From: an uncultured Porphyromonadaceae bacterium
GTDB lineage: Bacteria; Bacteroidota; Bacteroidia; Bacteroidales; Muribaculaceae
DNA: 13,910 nucleotides
Reading direction: 5' to 3'
Assembly: GCA_947175225.1 (NCBI GenBank)
Contig: CAMWLX010000045.1
Coordinates: 1-13,910, forward strand
Of this stretch, positions 6,907-13,798 are shown piece after piece. How positions within the stretch are numbered: the first letter of the stretch is position 1; each line of letters begins with the position of its first letter. The position numbers were made by a program, and so were the translations under genes. The notes under the pieces are model-generated. The model was given only the letters and a program-made list of their open reading frames with translations, did no database searches and had not been told where the DNA came from.

Positions 6907-7341
6907 TCAAGAAATCGTAGATGTATGTCTCTTCCATATCCATTCCTTTATTCCATAACCTCCGAAAAACAACATCGCACCGATGGTGTTGTGCAATATG
7001 TCGTTCAGTTCGCATAGGCCGATGTGCAGAAATAGTTGAGTCAATTCTATCAAAGCTGATGTAACAAAAGCCACGAGCAGCACCTTCCACCACCGCATTC
7101 GCGAGCAGCACAAAGGCAGCAACACACCCATTGGCACAAACAGAAGCACGTTGTTCACCACCTCCCGAACGGCAGGCATCCAGCCTATCGTCACTAGATG
7201 GTATTTGTAGTAAGGAATCAATACAAACTACTCTTGCAAGTCCTGTTGTTCGCGACTGAAGATAGTCAGATACAGCACCACCACGACATACTGCACCAGC
7301 AGCGAGGGCATCACGTATTTCCTTACCATCTGCCCATCCAT
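6907..7341 (-). pseudogene. VanZ-like membrane protein, interrupted by an in-frame amber codon
   Basis: Seen: ATG 7341 (or 7329) overlaps the 3' end of the nucleotidyltransferase gene. The first membrane helix is KYVMPSLLVQYVVVVLYLTI, ending FSREQQDLQE, then TAG at 7228-7230. The same frame goes straight on as FVLIPYYKYHLVTIGWMPAV, NVLLFVPMGVLLPLC, LLVAFVTSALIELTQLFLHI and GLCELNDILHNTIGAML. The NxxLFxPxG, ELTQ and DxxxNTxG motifs mark the VanZ family. Joined length is about 144 aa, normal for a single-domain VanZ-like protein. Known: small integral membrane proteins, with a teicoplanin-resistance role only in some; frequent in Bacteroidales polysaccharide clusters. The upstream overlap indicates co-transcription with the GT and NTP-transferase genes. 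A TTG at 7221 could reinitiate the second part, which would lack the first helix. The TAG may be a sequencing error. Confidence 0.75.
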
Positions 7342-8471
7342 TTCTGCCAACGCTCCCATATAAACCAAACTGGACACCACATCACCTCCTCGGGATATTG
7401 CCAGAGGAACTTCAGGTCGTAGCGTATGCGGTTCATGTATCGTTTCACCCAAGGGTCACTCAGGTAGTATTTCTTGTCACGGTCATGCATACCGAAGTTA
7501 CCGCCCTTCAGCATCTCGTCCAGCAGCAGTCGACCTCTCGCTTCGTCCGGTTCACCCAGTACCCACTCAGGCACAACGCCCTTCTTCAAAGCCTCTGGTT
7601 CGAACACCTGCAGCAACACCCATGTGATAGCGTTCGAGAAATGTTCCATCTCAAACTCCCTAATCAACCTGAGGCTCTCCTGCTTTTCCTTCTCCCAATG
7701 CGAGCCAGCCTGTCTGCAACTCTCCTGCAACACAAAATAATAGTCCAGGAATTGACGCAAGCCAACGCCTTCATACAATAGGTGACGGTAGATATGGTTC
7801 AGCACATAGATGCGATTGAAAACCAGCGAACTGACATGTACCTCCTTCCCACCCACCTTCAGAGAGTCAGGATCGGAGAAGTGCCTATCAAACCACCGCT
7901 GCATCCTTTCGTTTGCCTTCACGTTCTTTAGACTCGACGGATGGAAATGCAACTCCACCTCCACACCATCTATCCGTCCGGCATCCACATGATGATACAC
8001 CACATCGCCCACCTTGCCATATTTCGCGGCAAAGTCGAGCACCTGCAGTTTACTGCCATTGATCCAAATGTCGAAGTCGCCCATCGAGCGAAGATTAGGC
8101 GTAAGCTTAGGGTTGGCATCCGCATGATACCACCGAGCCAACCCCAATCCTTTCAGCACCCGATACTCCAGCCCCTCGGCCTCCAGCTTCTGCACCACCT
8201 TGACCAGCGCCTCCTCCTGCATGTCATATTGCATACGGAGATATTCAGCCTGTCCCAGCCAATCCATCAGCAAGTCCATGGAGGGGAGCTGCCCATTGCT
8301 CAGCGCCTCAATGCCAGCAAAGCACACGCCTATCAGTGCCTGCTTCTCGACCTCAGCATACAACTCGGTCCACTCCACATCCGTCAGCTGATGACTCAGT
8401 TGCGTCTGTCGTCCTACGGCTACACGTATCAGCTCTATCAGGTTCGACACCGCTTTACTGCTTGTTTGCAT
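7323..8471 (-). CDS. Nucleotidyltransferase-fold family protein (NTP_transf_5 type)
   Basis: Seen: an intact frame. The start is most likely the ATG pair at 8471/8468 (MMQTSSKAVSNLIELIRVAV), because longer versions run deeper into the preceding glycosyltransferase gene. That gives about 382 aa. The signature lies near residues 115-145: YRVLKGLGLARWYHADANPK then RSMGDFDIWINGSKL, a basic LKG followed by R-x-x-G-D-x-D-x-W/L metal-binding acidic residues. HHVDAGRIDGVEVELHFHPS adds a third acidic/histidine patch. Known: PF14907-type proteins are common in polysaccharide loci and have a nucleotidyltransferase fold, but the substrate is not established. Context: overlaps the glycosyltransferase stop (8455) and the VanZ-like start (7341), so all three are one translationally coupled unit. 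Inferred role: nucleotidyl or phosphosugar transfer during glycan assembly. Confidence 0.8.
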   Translation of the reverse strand: MQTSSKAVSNLIELIRVAVGRQTQLSHQLTDVEWTELYAEVEKQALIGVCFAGIEALSNGQLPSMDLLMDWLGQAEYLRMQYDMQEEALVKVVQKLEAEGLEYRVLKGLGLARWYHADANPKLTPNLRSMGDFDIWINGSKLQVLDFAAKYGKVGDVVYHHVDAGRIDGVEVELHFHPSSLKNVKANERMQRWFDRHFSDPDSLKVGGKEVHVSSLVFNRIYVLNHIYRHLLYEGVGLRQFLDYYFVLQESCRQAGSHWEKEKQESLRLIREFEMEHFSNAITWVLLQVFEPEALKKGVVPEWVLGEPDEARGRLLLDEMLKGGNFGMHDRDKKYYLSDPWVKRYMNRIRYDLKFLWQYPEEVMWCPVWFIWERWQKWMGRW

Positions 8472-9552
8472 CATTACGGAAGTTGGCATAATACTGCTCG
8501 GCAATGGTCTCCCATCGGTAATAATCCACAGCCAACTGCTTCATCGTGCAGGCCACCTGCTGCATCTCCTCCTCCGAGGTATTAGCCACCATGTCGGCCA
8601 ATTGCTTAGTGCTCTTGAAGTAGAACGCCTTGTTGTACGTTGCATTGTTGTTGAAACCATTGTCGTAGCAAGCCAAAGGCACGCCCAGGTGCATAGCCTC
8701 CACCAGCGAAGGGTTCGTACCGCCTGCCGAGTGACCATGCACATACAGCGCACAGTTACTGCGTATCTGGTTCAGCAGCGGAATGTCAAAGATAGCATCC
8801 AGCATAATCAGGTTCGGATACTTCGAGTATTTCTCACGGGTCTCTTTCGCCCATGAAGTCACGTTCCAGTTGCCTATGTACACCAGTGGCATCTTGGCAT
8901 CCTTAAACGCCTCCAGTAGCATCTCTGTGTTGTTGTCGCTCTGAATGCGGGCAATTGTCACAGCAAACGGCTTGTCGAGGAACGGATACTTCTTCAAACC
9001 CTCCTCGGTCACAGCCACCTTCTTTGCCTGATCACCACCATAGGCAATCATCGTGCTCTTGCGGCCATACTCCTCTTTGTAGTACTCCTGCATACCAATG
9101 TTGTCGGCAATCAGGTGTGCACTGCTTTTCACGCCCATCTTCATCAGCAGACGCATCACGTTTCTCAGGATGAAGTTATACTTGTTGCGCTTCCATTCCA
9201 CGCCACCCACGTTCATGTAGAACTTATCTCTGTGCTTAGGGTACCAAGGCAACGAGAAACCACCATTCGGTCCGCACAGCAAAATGCAGTCAGCCCCATG
9301 CTCAATGGCGTGTTTGATGCCGTAAGCATGATAGCGGAATGCCTGCAGACCACGTGCAGGTTTGTCAATCCATTCCAGATGCACTCCTTTATACGAATCT
9401 GCATATTCCTTATATTCTGGTTTACAACAATATACCGTTACATCAAAATCCTCTGGCTTATATTCAGCTAGATATTCAGCCAATGTGCAGTAGCCACCAT
9501 ACTTTGCAGGCAGACCATGCGCACCTACAATTGCAAGTTTCTTTTTTTCCAT
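8455..9552 (-). CDS. Glycosyltransferase with DUF1972 N-terminus (GT4, rhamnosyltransferase-like)
   Basis: Seen: an intact 365-residue frame starting MEKKKLAIVGAHGLPAKYGG. The IVGxHGxPAKYGG signature is the DUF1972 start of rhamnosyltransferase-like GTs. GADCILLCGPNGGFSLPWYP and NVGGVEWKRNKY follow. The C-terminal half holds AVTIARIQSDNNTEMLLEAF, MPLVYIGNWN and HGHSAGGTNPSLVEAMHLGV, the donor-binding E-x7-E-like region of GT-B family 4. Known: relatives transfer rhamnose or another deoxysugar from a nucleotide donor to a growing polysaccharide repeat unit at the cytoplasmic face. It is the first gene of the GT, NTP-transferase, VanZ-like operon; a 208-nt leader precedes it. Donor and acceptor sugars cannot be read from the sequence, and no dTDP-rhamnose synthesis genes are in the window. 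Confidence 0.9.
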   Translation of the reverse strand: MEKKKLAIVGAHGLPAKYGGYCTLAEYLAEYKPEDFDVTVYCCKPEYKEYADSYKGVHLEWIDKPARGLQAFRYHAYGIKHAIEHGADCILLCGPNGGFSLPWYPKHRDKFYMNVGGVEWKRNKYNFILRNVMRLLMKMGVKSSAHLIADNIGMQEYYKEEYGRKSTMIAYGGDQAKKVAVTEEGLKKYPFLDKPFAVTIARIQSDNNTEMLLEAFKDAKMPLVYIGNWNVTSWAKETREKYSKYPNLIMLDAIFDIPLLNQIRSNCALYVHGHSAGGTNPSLVEAMHLGVPLACYDNGFNNNATYNKAFYFKSTKQLADMVANTSEEEMQQVACTMKQLAVDYYRWETIAEQYYANFRNDANKQ

Positions 9553-9760
9553 TATTATAAATGTATTTGTTGTTGTTCAAACTTCAAAATATGTCGAAAA
9601 GCACAGAACTCTTGTGCAAACCGAACGCAATGAAACTCGCTTCAATTGCTGAGGTGCAGCCAAGAGCCGACAAACAGTCAAGCATACCCCTCCGAAAAGG
9701 GATATACCAAAGTGCGTAGTGGTTAGGCCGGGCTCACCAGCCGTAGTTCAAATGTTCTGT
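9553..9760 (-). promoter_or_regulatory. 208-nt untranslated leader/intergenic region before the glycosyltransferase gene
   Basis: No ORF is supported. On the minus strand it contains ggctgcacctcagcaattga, then cattgcgttcggtttgcaca (about 9650-9610), wording I associate from memory with promoter-proximal sequences recurrent in Prevotella and Bacteroides genomes. A TTTG and a TATTTTG-like box lie within 60 nt of the ATG and could be promoter elements. This is a description of candidates, not a mapped promoter. Confidence 0.3.
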
Positions 9761-10012
9761 CTAAATAGCTGCTTCAGTATCTGCCACGGTTGCTGAGTCT
9801 GTCGAAGCAGCCTCAATGGTCTGGTCGCCTTTCTGAAGCTTGATGCTTTTTCCGGCTTTGATTACTTCGGGGATATTCTCTACCGTTGCGAACATCAGTA
9901 GCAGCCCGACTGCCGTGAGCACACTTCCGTCTATCTCACCGATCGGAGGGCAAAAGAACCCACTCACGATAAGCAGTACACTGAGGATAAACGTGATACG
10001 AAATATTCGCAT
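9761..10012 (-). CDS. Small two-helix membrane protein (83 aa), unknown function
   Basis: Seen: starts MRIFRITFILSVLLIVSGFF (membrane segment 1, about residues 4-20). A short PPIGEIDG turn precedes VLTAVGLLLMFATVENIPEV (segment 2, about 32-47) and a charged cytoplasmic-like tail KAGKSIKLQKGDQTIEA. The last 16 or so residues (STDSATVADTEAAI) are partly encoded by a CTTCGACAGACTCAG repeat copy at 9790-9808 and look added. No family name is recognised with confidence; similar holin-sized proteins accompany HU-type and amidase genes near Bacteroidales polysaccharide loci (from memory). It follows the HU-like fragment by 105 nt and precedes the glycosyltransferase leader. Confidence 0.65.
   Translation of the reverse strand: MRIFRITFILSVLLIVSGFFCPPIGEIDGSVLTAVGLLLMFATVENIPEVIKAGKSIKLQKGDQTIEAASTDSATVADTEAAI
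9790..9808. repeat. CTTCGACAGACTCAG dispersed repeat, copy in the 83-aa gene
   Basis: The plus strand reads ttgctgagtctgtcgaagc, close to the epimerase and ATPase copies. It encodes ASTDSAT near the C-terminus of the 83-aa membrane protein, in the same phase as the ATPase copy (TCG-ACA). Confidence 0.5.
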
Positions 10013-10088
10013 AGTGGTAAGTGGTTAAGAGTGGTTTTGAGTAGTACCAATCATTACCAATCCATACTGCTCAGAACCTTTTCTTTAT

Positions 10089-10107
10089 CCTTCGACTAAC
10101 TCAGGAC
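10089..10107. repeat. CTTCGACTAACTCAGG dispersed repeat, intergenic copy in opposite orientation
   Basis: The plus strand reads ccttcgactaactcaggac. It lies 11 nt after the stop of the HU-like fragment and is inverted relative to the copies at 3375, 4739, 6399 and 9790. It also shares ggac with the copy at 6399-6420. Confidence 0.5.
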
Positions 10108-10117
10108 AGACCCAAGT

Positions 10118-10357
10118 TTATACCGCAGGATCACCACCGTTCTCGTCACCACCACTGGTCTCACCACCGTCAGAGTTAGCAATGAAGATTTCAGAGAGCG
10201 AAGTGTTCGCATTCATAGTCACGCTACGGCTGGCATTCACATTGCCATCACTCCACTTGCTGAAGGTGTAGCCGCTGTTGGCAGTGGCACGGATGGTTGC
10301 CGAAGCACCAGCATTGTACTGACCTGCGCCCGTTACACTACCGGCAACCGTTGGTTC
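10118..10357 (-). pseudogene. C-terminal 'bacterial repeat' domain fragment, probably from an HU-family protein; 5' end missing
   Basis: Seen: 79 codons in frame without a start, entered directly after a TGA at 10358-10360: EPTVAGSVTGAGQYNAGASA, TIRATANSGYTFSKWSDGNV, NASRSVTMNANTSLSEIF, then a Gly/Asp-rich tail ending DPAV and TAA at 10118. The G-x-V-x-G-x-G-x-Y-x-x-G-x-x-x-T-(x)-A-x-P/N-x-G-Y-x-F-x-x-W-S-D-G pattern is the Flg_new_2/Listeria-Bacteroides repeat fold, used as a tail in some Bacteroidales HU-type proteins and in surface proteins. Inferred: the N-terminal part (HU fold in those relatives) was removed by the rearrangement at about 10360, where unrelated plus-strand sequence begins. 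It cannot be assigned to HU from this piece alone. Confidence 0.6.
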
Positions 10358-10363
10358 TCATAG

Positions 10364-10504
10364 ATGATGGAGAATCTGAGATTTGATCAACTCATCAAAG
10401 AGCGTGCAACCAAAGCCTCAAAATCCTTTTGGATTCATGTATCTCTGAAAGCCAACGGCCAGCAAAGACAACACGTTATCTGCAACCTCATCAAAAACAA
10501 GTAA
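10364..10504 (+). CDS. Small plus-strand ORF, 46 aa, unknown
   Basis: Seen: ATGATG at 10364, then ENLRFDQLIKERATKASKSF and WIHVSLKANGQQRQHVICNL, ending at TAA 10502-10504. A TAG precedes the ATG directly. The composition is basic and soluble. The next small ORF starts 4 nt after this stop, which suggests a coupled pair or one gene split by a lesion. It starts within 7 nt of the broken edge of the HU-like fragment, so the 5' part of a larger gene may be missing. Family not recognised. Confidence 0.35.
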   Translation: MMENLRFDQLIKERATKASKSFWIHVSLKANGQQRQHVICNLIKNK

Positions 10505-10508
10505 CATT

Positions 10509-10688
10509 ATGAAACGCATCCTGTTCATCATCCAAGCTACTCTCCCCAAGAAGTTCACTCACAAAGAGTTCAACATCACCATCCGTGAACATTCCATAAC
10601 CAGCCGCTCCGAGCACCACCTACAAAGTATGGTTAAAAAAGGCATCCTTAAACATGTTGGTGTCATTTGGGAGTTTTGTTTTAGATGA
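10509..10688 (+). CDS. Small plus-strand protein, 59 aa, winged-helix-like
   Basis: Seen: MKRILFIIQATLPKKFTHKE, FNITIREHSITSRSEHHLQS, MVKKGILKHVGVIWEFCFR, stop TGA at 10686-10688. The layout (helix; 'FTHKEF'; helix 'ITSRSEHHLQSMVKKGILKHVG'; beta wing) resembles a winged-helix DNA-binding unit, and in particular the C-terminal wHTH of primase/helicase-type (DUF3987/VapE-like) proteins that often lie divergent to HU genes in Bacteroidales (from memory). It could be an independent small regulator or the last exon-like remnant of such a gene. Together with the 46-aa ORF it is the only plus-strand coding I support in the window. Confidence 0.4.
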   Translation: MKRILFIIQATLPKKFTHKEFNITIREHSITSRSEHHLQSMVKKGILKHVGVIWEFCFR

Positions 10689-11121
10689 GCAGCAGAATGG
10701 CAAATCCGTCCCCCATCCGCAAAAAATGGCATTTATACCCAAAATATCAACCAAAATGAAGTGTTTTATTGTAAAAAATGCCTGATTTACTAAGAATATA
10801 TGTATCTTCGCACCCATAAACAGTGGCACGCATGCCAAAAACATCGATTAGAATGAAAGTAATACAACGACAACGGCATTCTCATCATAAATCTTTTTGA
10901 TTTCCTGTTCAGGTCTGACAGTCTGGACTATTAGTCTCCTTTTCCTTTGCACAACACCGGGTGAGTAGTAGCGCGAATGTCAGCGCAAAAGCATAGCCAG
11001 ATTTGGGCTTCATCTTCATGTAATACGTCTAAAATAGGTTACTTACATCAAAACGCAGAAACATCAATGAAGTACCATACAGTTCTTTTAATTGTCTTGG
11101 TTGCAGTATGTTGGAAAATAA
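10689..11121. other. Gene-free stretch with one promoter-like site
   Basis: I see no supportable gene in this stretch. The plus strand contains a TATCTTCG box at 10803-10810, resembling the Bacteroidetes -7 TAnnTTTG, ahead of a short frame from ATG 10831 (MPKTSIRMKVIQRQRHSHHK..) that stops after about 22 codons. Other frames give a hydrophobic stretch (LISCSGLTVWTISLLFLCTT) that could be a remnant of a signal peptide. A word aatacgtctaa (about 11023-11033) recurs at 12724-12734. Confidence 0.35.
10803..10810 (+). promoter_or_regulatory. Possible -7 promoter element (TATCTTCG)
   Basis: TATCTTCG followed by CACCC resembles the TAnnTTTG plus G/C-rich start typical of Bacteroidetes vegetative promoters. 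No well-spaced TTTG -33 box is visible; the nearest TTG is 31 nt upstream. No intact gene follows it. Confidence 0.25.
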
Positions 11122-12422
11122 TCAAATTTTCGTACCATATAGTCTGTCAAACTCATCATAGGCAAATTGATCGGGCATACCTCCGATGTAATCAGCTATA
11201 CACCTATGAAGAATCTTCTCATTACCTTGTATTGAATTTAAAGCTAATTCTCTACGATAAGGAGGCTGTAATCCTGCAAACATTGAAAACGAGCAAATCG
11301 CGGTATCTAGCATTTGTGATAGAGTGTTTCTGAATGCTTCAAATAATTTTTAAATTATATATGCCGCTTTACCATCCATTGCTTGAACTTGATAGGATGA
11401 TAATACATTTGTTTTTAGAAAAGCCTGAAAGTTTCCATCAAGCTGTTTTAATTCTGGCGACATGGATATGCAATATTCATAGTCAGCAGAAGGCATAACA
11501 GCCTTAGCATTAACAAAATCTCGCTGATTGTTAATATGATAAACATTGCATAGCTTTCGCAAACATTTTTTTGAATGTTTGATAATGTTAGTAATATACA
11601 GGTTAACTACAAGTCGGGCAAACAAAGAATTAAATACAGGTTCATCTAAGTCTTTTAATTCCTTTTTTAGTCTCTTAAAACATTTTTTTCAGCCATGCTC
11701 CATATAGGACTAAAATTGTTGACTTCTGTCGACAATGCGTCACGACTGATAATTCCGTATCTTAAACTATCTTCAATATCACGATGACGTTGAGCTATTT
11801 CACCTGCCAGAGCTACGATAAGTCCTTCAAATGACCAATAAAATAAGATTCTATCTCATTCAAATAATTAACATAAAAAGGATGCTCTTATTGATTGATA
11901 GAAGAGTGATGTGAAATACCCCACAATGTGTATTTCGTCAGATTTAAACCTTTTGTCTGCGGATAGTCTGCCCCCTTCTCTAAATCACATAGTAAACGTA
12001 AAGCCTGTAAATTATGTTTGAAACCACATTCATTTATAGGTATGACATCATCAGATTTGATCATATCTGCAATAGTTCGTTCTCCTATATGTCCAAATGG
12101 AGTATGTCCCACGTCATGGCCTAAAGCAATTGCCTCAACAAGGTCAAGATTAAGTCCAAGTGAAGATGCTATAGATTTAGCCAACTGATTAACCTCAAGG
12201 CTATGAGTTAAGCGCGTTCTGATATAATCATTTTTTTTGAAGCATAAAAACCTGAGTCTTTCCTCTTAAACGAAGAAAAGACTTGGAATATAATATACGA
12301 ACTCTATCCTTTGAGAACGAACTACGATGTTTCTGCGATTTTTCCTGGTGATTCCAACGTAAATCTGCATCGTTTGTAATCTTATTTGGGCTTATAGAAA
12401 CATAGTTAGAATTAAATGCCAT
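11122..12422 (-). pseudogene. dgt: dNTP triphosphohydrolase (dGTPase-type HD-domain enzyme), multiply disrupted
   Basis: Seen: pieces in order rebuild about 430 residues of the family. ATG 12422 gives RSSFSKDRVRILYSKSFLRL and RGKTQVF; a shift in the A8 run near 12240 leads to YIRTRLTHSLEVNQLAKSIA, SSLGLNLDLVEAIALGHDVG and HTPFGHIGERTIADMI. These carry the HD metal ligands (H of RLTH, HD of GHDVGH). GFKHNLQALRLLC and LTKYTLWGISHHSS follow. Shifts near 11885-11840 precede SFEGLIVALAGEIAQRHRDI (late HD aspartate region), another lies near 11680, and TAA at 11350-11352 splits GKAAYII from KLFEAFRNTLSQMLD; the end is DYIGGMPDQFAYDEFDRLYG, TGA at 11122. Known: these enzymes hydrolyse dNTPs to deoxynucleosides and triphosphate, and some protect bacteria from phages by draining dNTPs. 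Five lesions in 1.3 kb argue for decay unless the assembly is noisy. Confidence 0.85.
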
Positions 12423-12899
12423 AACTAATATTTTTTGATTCGTAGCAGCCAGCAGTATTGAACTGCGAAAGCCAAAAAGAGTGTACTACTTATTGGCTGC
12501 TTACCTTTAGGATACTTTATGAAATGTTCCCGTGGTACAGTGTGTTTTCACTTTCCACTTTGAGAGATTGGCTGTGACATGATAATAGAGGGGTTCAAAA
12601 CATCTGTACTACGTCTTTCGGAATTTGTTTTTTCATCTCTATTCCAGTACAAAATCTATTATTACATTCATCGCATTCAGTTGTTGTAAACAGTGCAGAG
12701 GTATATTATATTTGAGGTTCTTGCAATACGTCTAATTTGGCTGCTTATAGATTATGCCTGATTATATTACCCAACACCTCTTAAAGCATGAAAATCTTAA
12801 CAAATTCTTAATCAACACATTATCAATATTGCGTTTGCCATTCTCTTCTAATTCCATTCCCGGCAATATATAGAGAAAATATTATACGTATACATAATT
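12423..12899. other. Gene-poor stretch between acetyltransferase and dNTPase
   Basis: No intact gene is visible. The minus strand holds a small HNH-like fragment at 12595-12705 and a 32-codon frame (MELEENGKRNIDNVLIKNLL..) near 12860-12765 with no recognised family. The word ttggctgctta occurs at about 12491-12501 and 12736-12746, and gtagcagcca (12442-12451) is its near reverse complement, so a weak hairpin or short inverted repeat is possible. The stretch is AT-rich and looks like decayed accessory DNA. Confidence 0.4.
12595..12705 (-). pseudogene. HNH endonuclease-like fragment
   Basis: Minus-strand frame without a start: YTSALFTTTECDECNNRFCT then GIEMKKQIPKDVVQMF and stop. The T-x-E-C-x-x-C-N-x-x-F-x-x-x-I-E spacing is that of HNH_5-type domains (zinc cysteines, Asn of the HNH motif). 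Only about 36 residues are readable, and flanking frames (e.g. HTVPREHFIKYPKGKQPISS nearer 12500) cannot be joined with confidence. It would be upstream of, and on the same strand as, the dNTPase gene. Confidence 0.35.
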
Positions 12900-13532
12900 T
12901 CACTTTATTCTGTGTGCAGGATTCCCAACAAATATGCTATTATCGGGCATATCAGAGATAAGAACAGCACCTGCTCCTAATATACAATTTGAGCCTATAC
13001 GACTTACCTTACCTGAAACGATAGTAGAGCCTTGACCAACGTGCGTCATCTCACATACTGTAGAATAAACTCCCACCATTACATTGCCTGATAACAGACA
13101 ATGGCTTCCGACTTTTGCAGAGTGAGCTATAGTGGTGTTTACAGTGATTACTGTGTTGTCTCCAATACAAGAATCACCTTGAATTATGCTACCAGGCATC
13201 ACTTGGACTCCGTTCCCAATACTACACCTGCGTGATATGACACATGATGGGTGCAATAGCGTTGGGACATCTCCACCTTTAGTGACAATTCTTTCATATA
13301 TGTTTTTGCGTACTGATAGATTCCCCATAGACAATGCAAACGACAGTCCTTTCAATGATTCCTGCTTAAATAAATCCTCAAAACATCCCTTTATTGTATG
13401 CCCGAAATACTCCTCTCCAATTCTATCACGATTATAGTGAAGAAGACCACGGATGTTGTATCCACAATCTTCCACCAAATCCATTACAGTCACCGTATTG
13501 CGACCAATACCCAATATATAGATATCTCTCAT
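12900..13532 (-). CDS. NeuD/PglD-like sugar O-acetyltransferase (left-handed beta-helix)
   Basis: Seen: an intact 210-residue frame. The N-terminal nucleotide-sugar-binding (PglD_N-like) domain starts MRDIYILGIGRNTVTVMDLV. From about residue 90 come hexapeptide repeats (VISRRCSIGNGVQVMPGSII, SCIGDNTVITVNTTIAHSAK, GNVMVGVYSTVCEMTHVGQG, SRIGSNCILGAGAVLISDMP). The end NSIFVGNPAHRIK is the usual G-x-P-A closing motif. A catalytic-type His lies in TTIAHSAKVG. Known: the family transfers acetyl or related acyl groups from acyl-CoA to UDP-linked amino sugars or sialic acid in capsule, O-antigen and glycoprotein pathways, as a trimer in the cytoplasm. Its ATG shares a base with the stop of the CapK-like gene (TAATG), so the two are translationally coupled. 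The sugar acceptor is unknown. Confidence 0.88.
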   Translation of the reverse strand: MRDIYILGIGRNTVTVMDLVEDCGYNIRGLLHYNRDRIGEEYFGHTIKGCFEDLFKQESLKGLSFALSMGNLSVRKNIYERIVTKGGDVPTLLHPSCVISRRCSIGNGVQVMPGSIIQGDSCIGDNTVITVNTTIAHSAKVGSHCLLSGNVMVGVYSTVCEMTHVGQGSTIVSGKVSRIGSNCILGAGAVLISDMPDNSIFVGNPAHRIK

Positions 13533-13798
13533 TATTTATTTGAAGATTTCACCCATTCATTGACCACAGGTTTACGTTTACCTGAAGCTAATGTGGGAAT
13601 GCCATCAACTTTTTCCAACTTAATGGAGGCATCTTGTCCTAGCACATTCTTCAATTCATGAGTAGCCTCATCAAGATACTCCTCCATCTTAATTCCATCA
13701 TTGAGGATCAATTTCAGAGTATATCTCTTTTCACTGTTTTGAATGAATTGCCACTGCCTAATTTTATCATAATGCTTTAGTATTCTGTCAATTGTCAT
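13532..13798 (-). CDS. C-terminal part of a CapK / phenylacetate-CoA-ligase-like adenylate-forming protein
   Basis: Seen: 88 codons MTIDRILKHYDKIRQWQFIQ, NSEKRYTLKLILNDGI.., LKNVLGQDASIKLEKVDGIP, TLASGKRKPVVNEW, stop TAA 13532-13534. The IP-x-L-x-S-G-K-R-K-P-V motif is the invariant C-terminal lysine region of the CapK/PaaK adenylation family; the first ATG is internal (S-P-M-T-I-D in relatives). The expected upstream domain (large AMP-binding part) is absent: the frame runs into the poly-G tract at 13800-13813. Known: CapK-like proteins occur in polysaccharide loci and are thought to activate acyl groups, which fits coupling to an acetyltransferase. The truncation is probably a sequence or assembly boundary rather than biology. 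Confidence 0.7.
   Translation of the reverse strand: MTIDRILKHYDKIRQWQFIQNSEKRYTLKLILNDGIKMEEYLDEATHELKNVLGQDASIKLEKVDGIPTLASGKRKPVVNEWVKSSNK

Noticed and set aside
6803..7111. Minus-strand ORF MLLANAVVEGAARGFCYISF.. overlapping the VanZ-like gene.
   Set aside because: It is in another frame of the same strand; the VanZ motifs are in the 6907-7341 frame.
3229..7230. Amber (TAG) recoding: in-frame TAG at 301, 3229, 3340, 6228 and 7228 with coding sequence continuing after each.
   Set aside because: The same genes also carry TAA/TGA stops and frameshifts, the intact epimerase ends normally at a TAG (3935-3937), and no suppressor tRNA is visible. Decay or errors explain it better.
7398..8585. 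Long plus-strand open frames opposite the nucleotidyltransferase and glycosyltransferase genes (e.g. 7941-8585, 9115-9471).
   Set aside because: They are antisense shadows: His/Gln/Ser-rich, with no family motifs, while the minus strand carries recognisable domains.
10977..11333. 118-aa plus-strand ORF with a hydrophobic stretch.
   Set aside because: Most of it overlaps the C-terminus of the dNTPase on the minus strand; the remainder has no family features.
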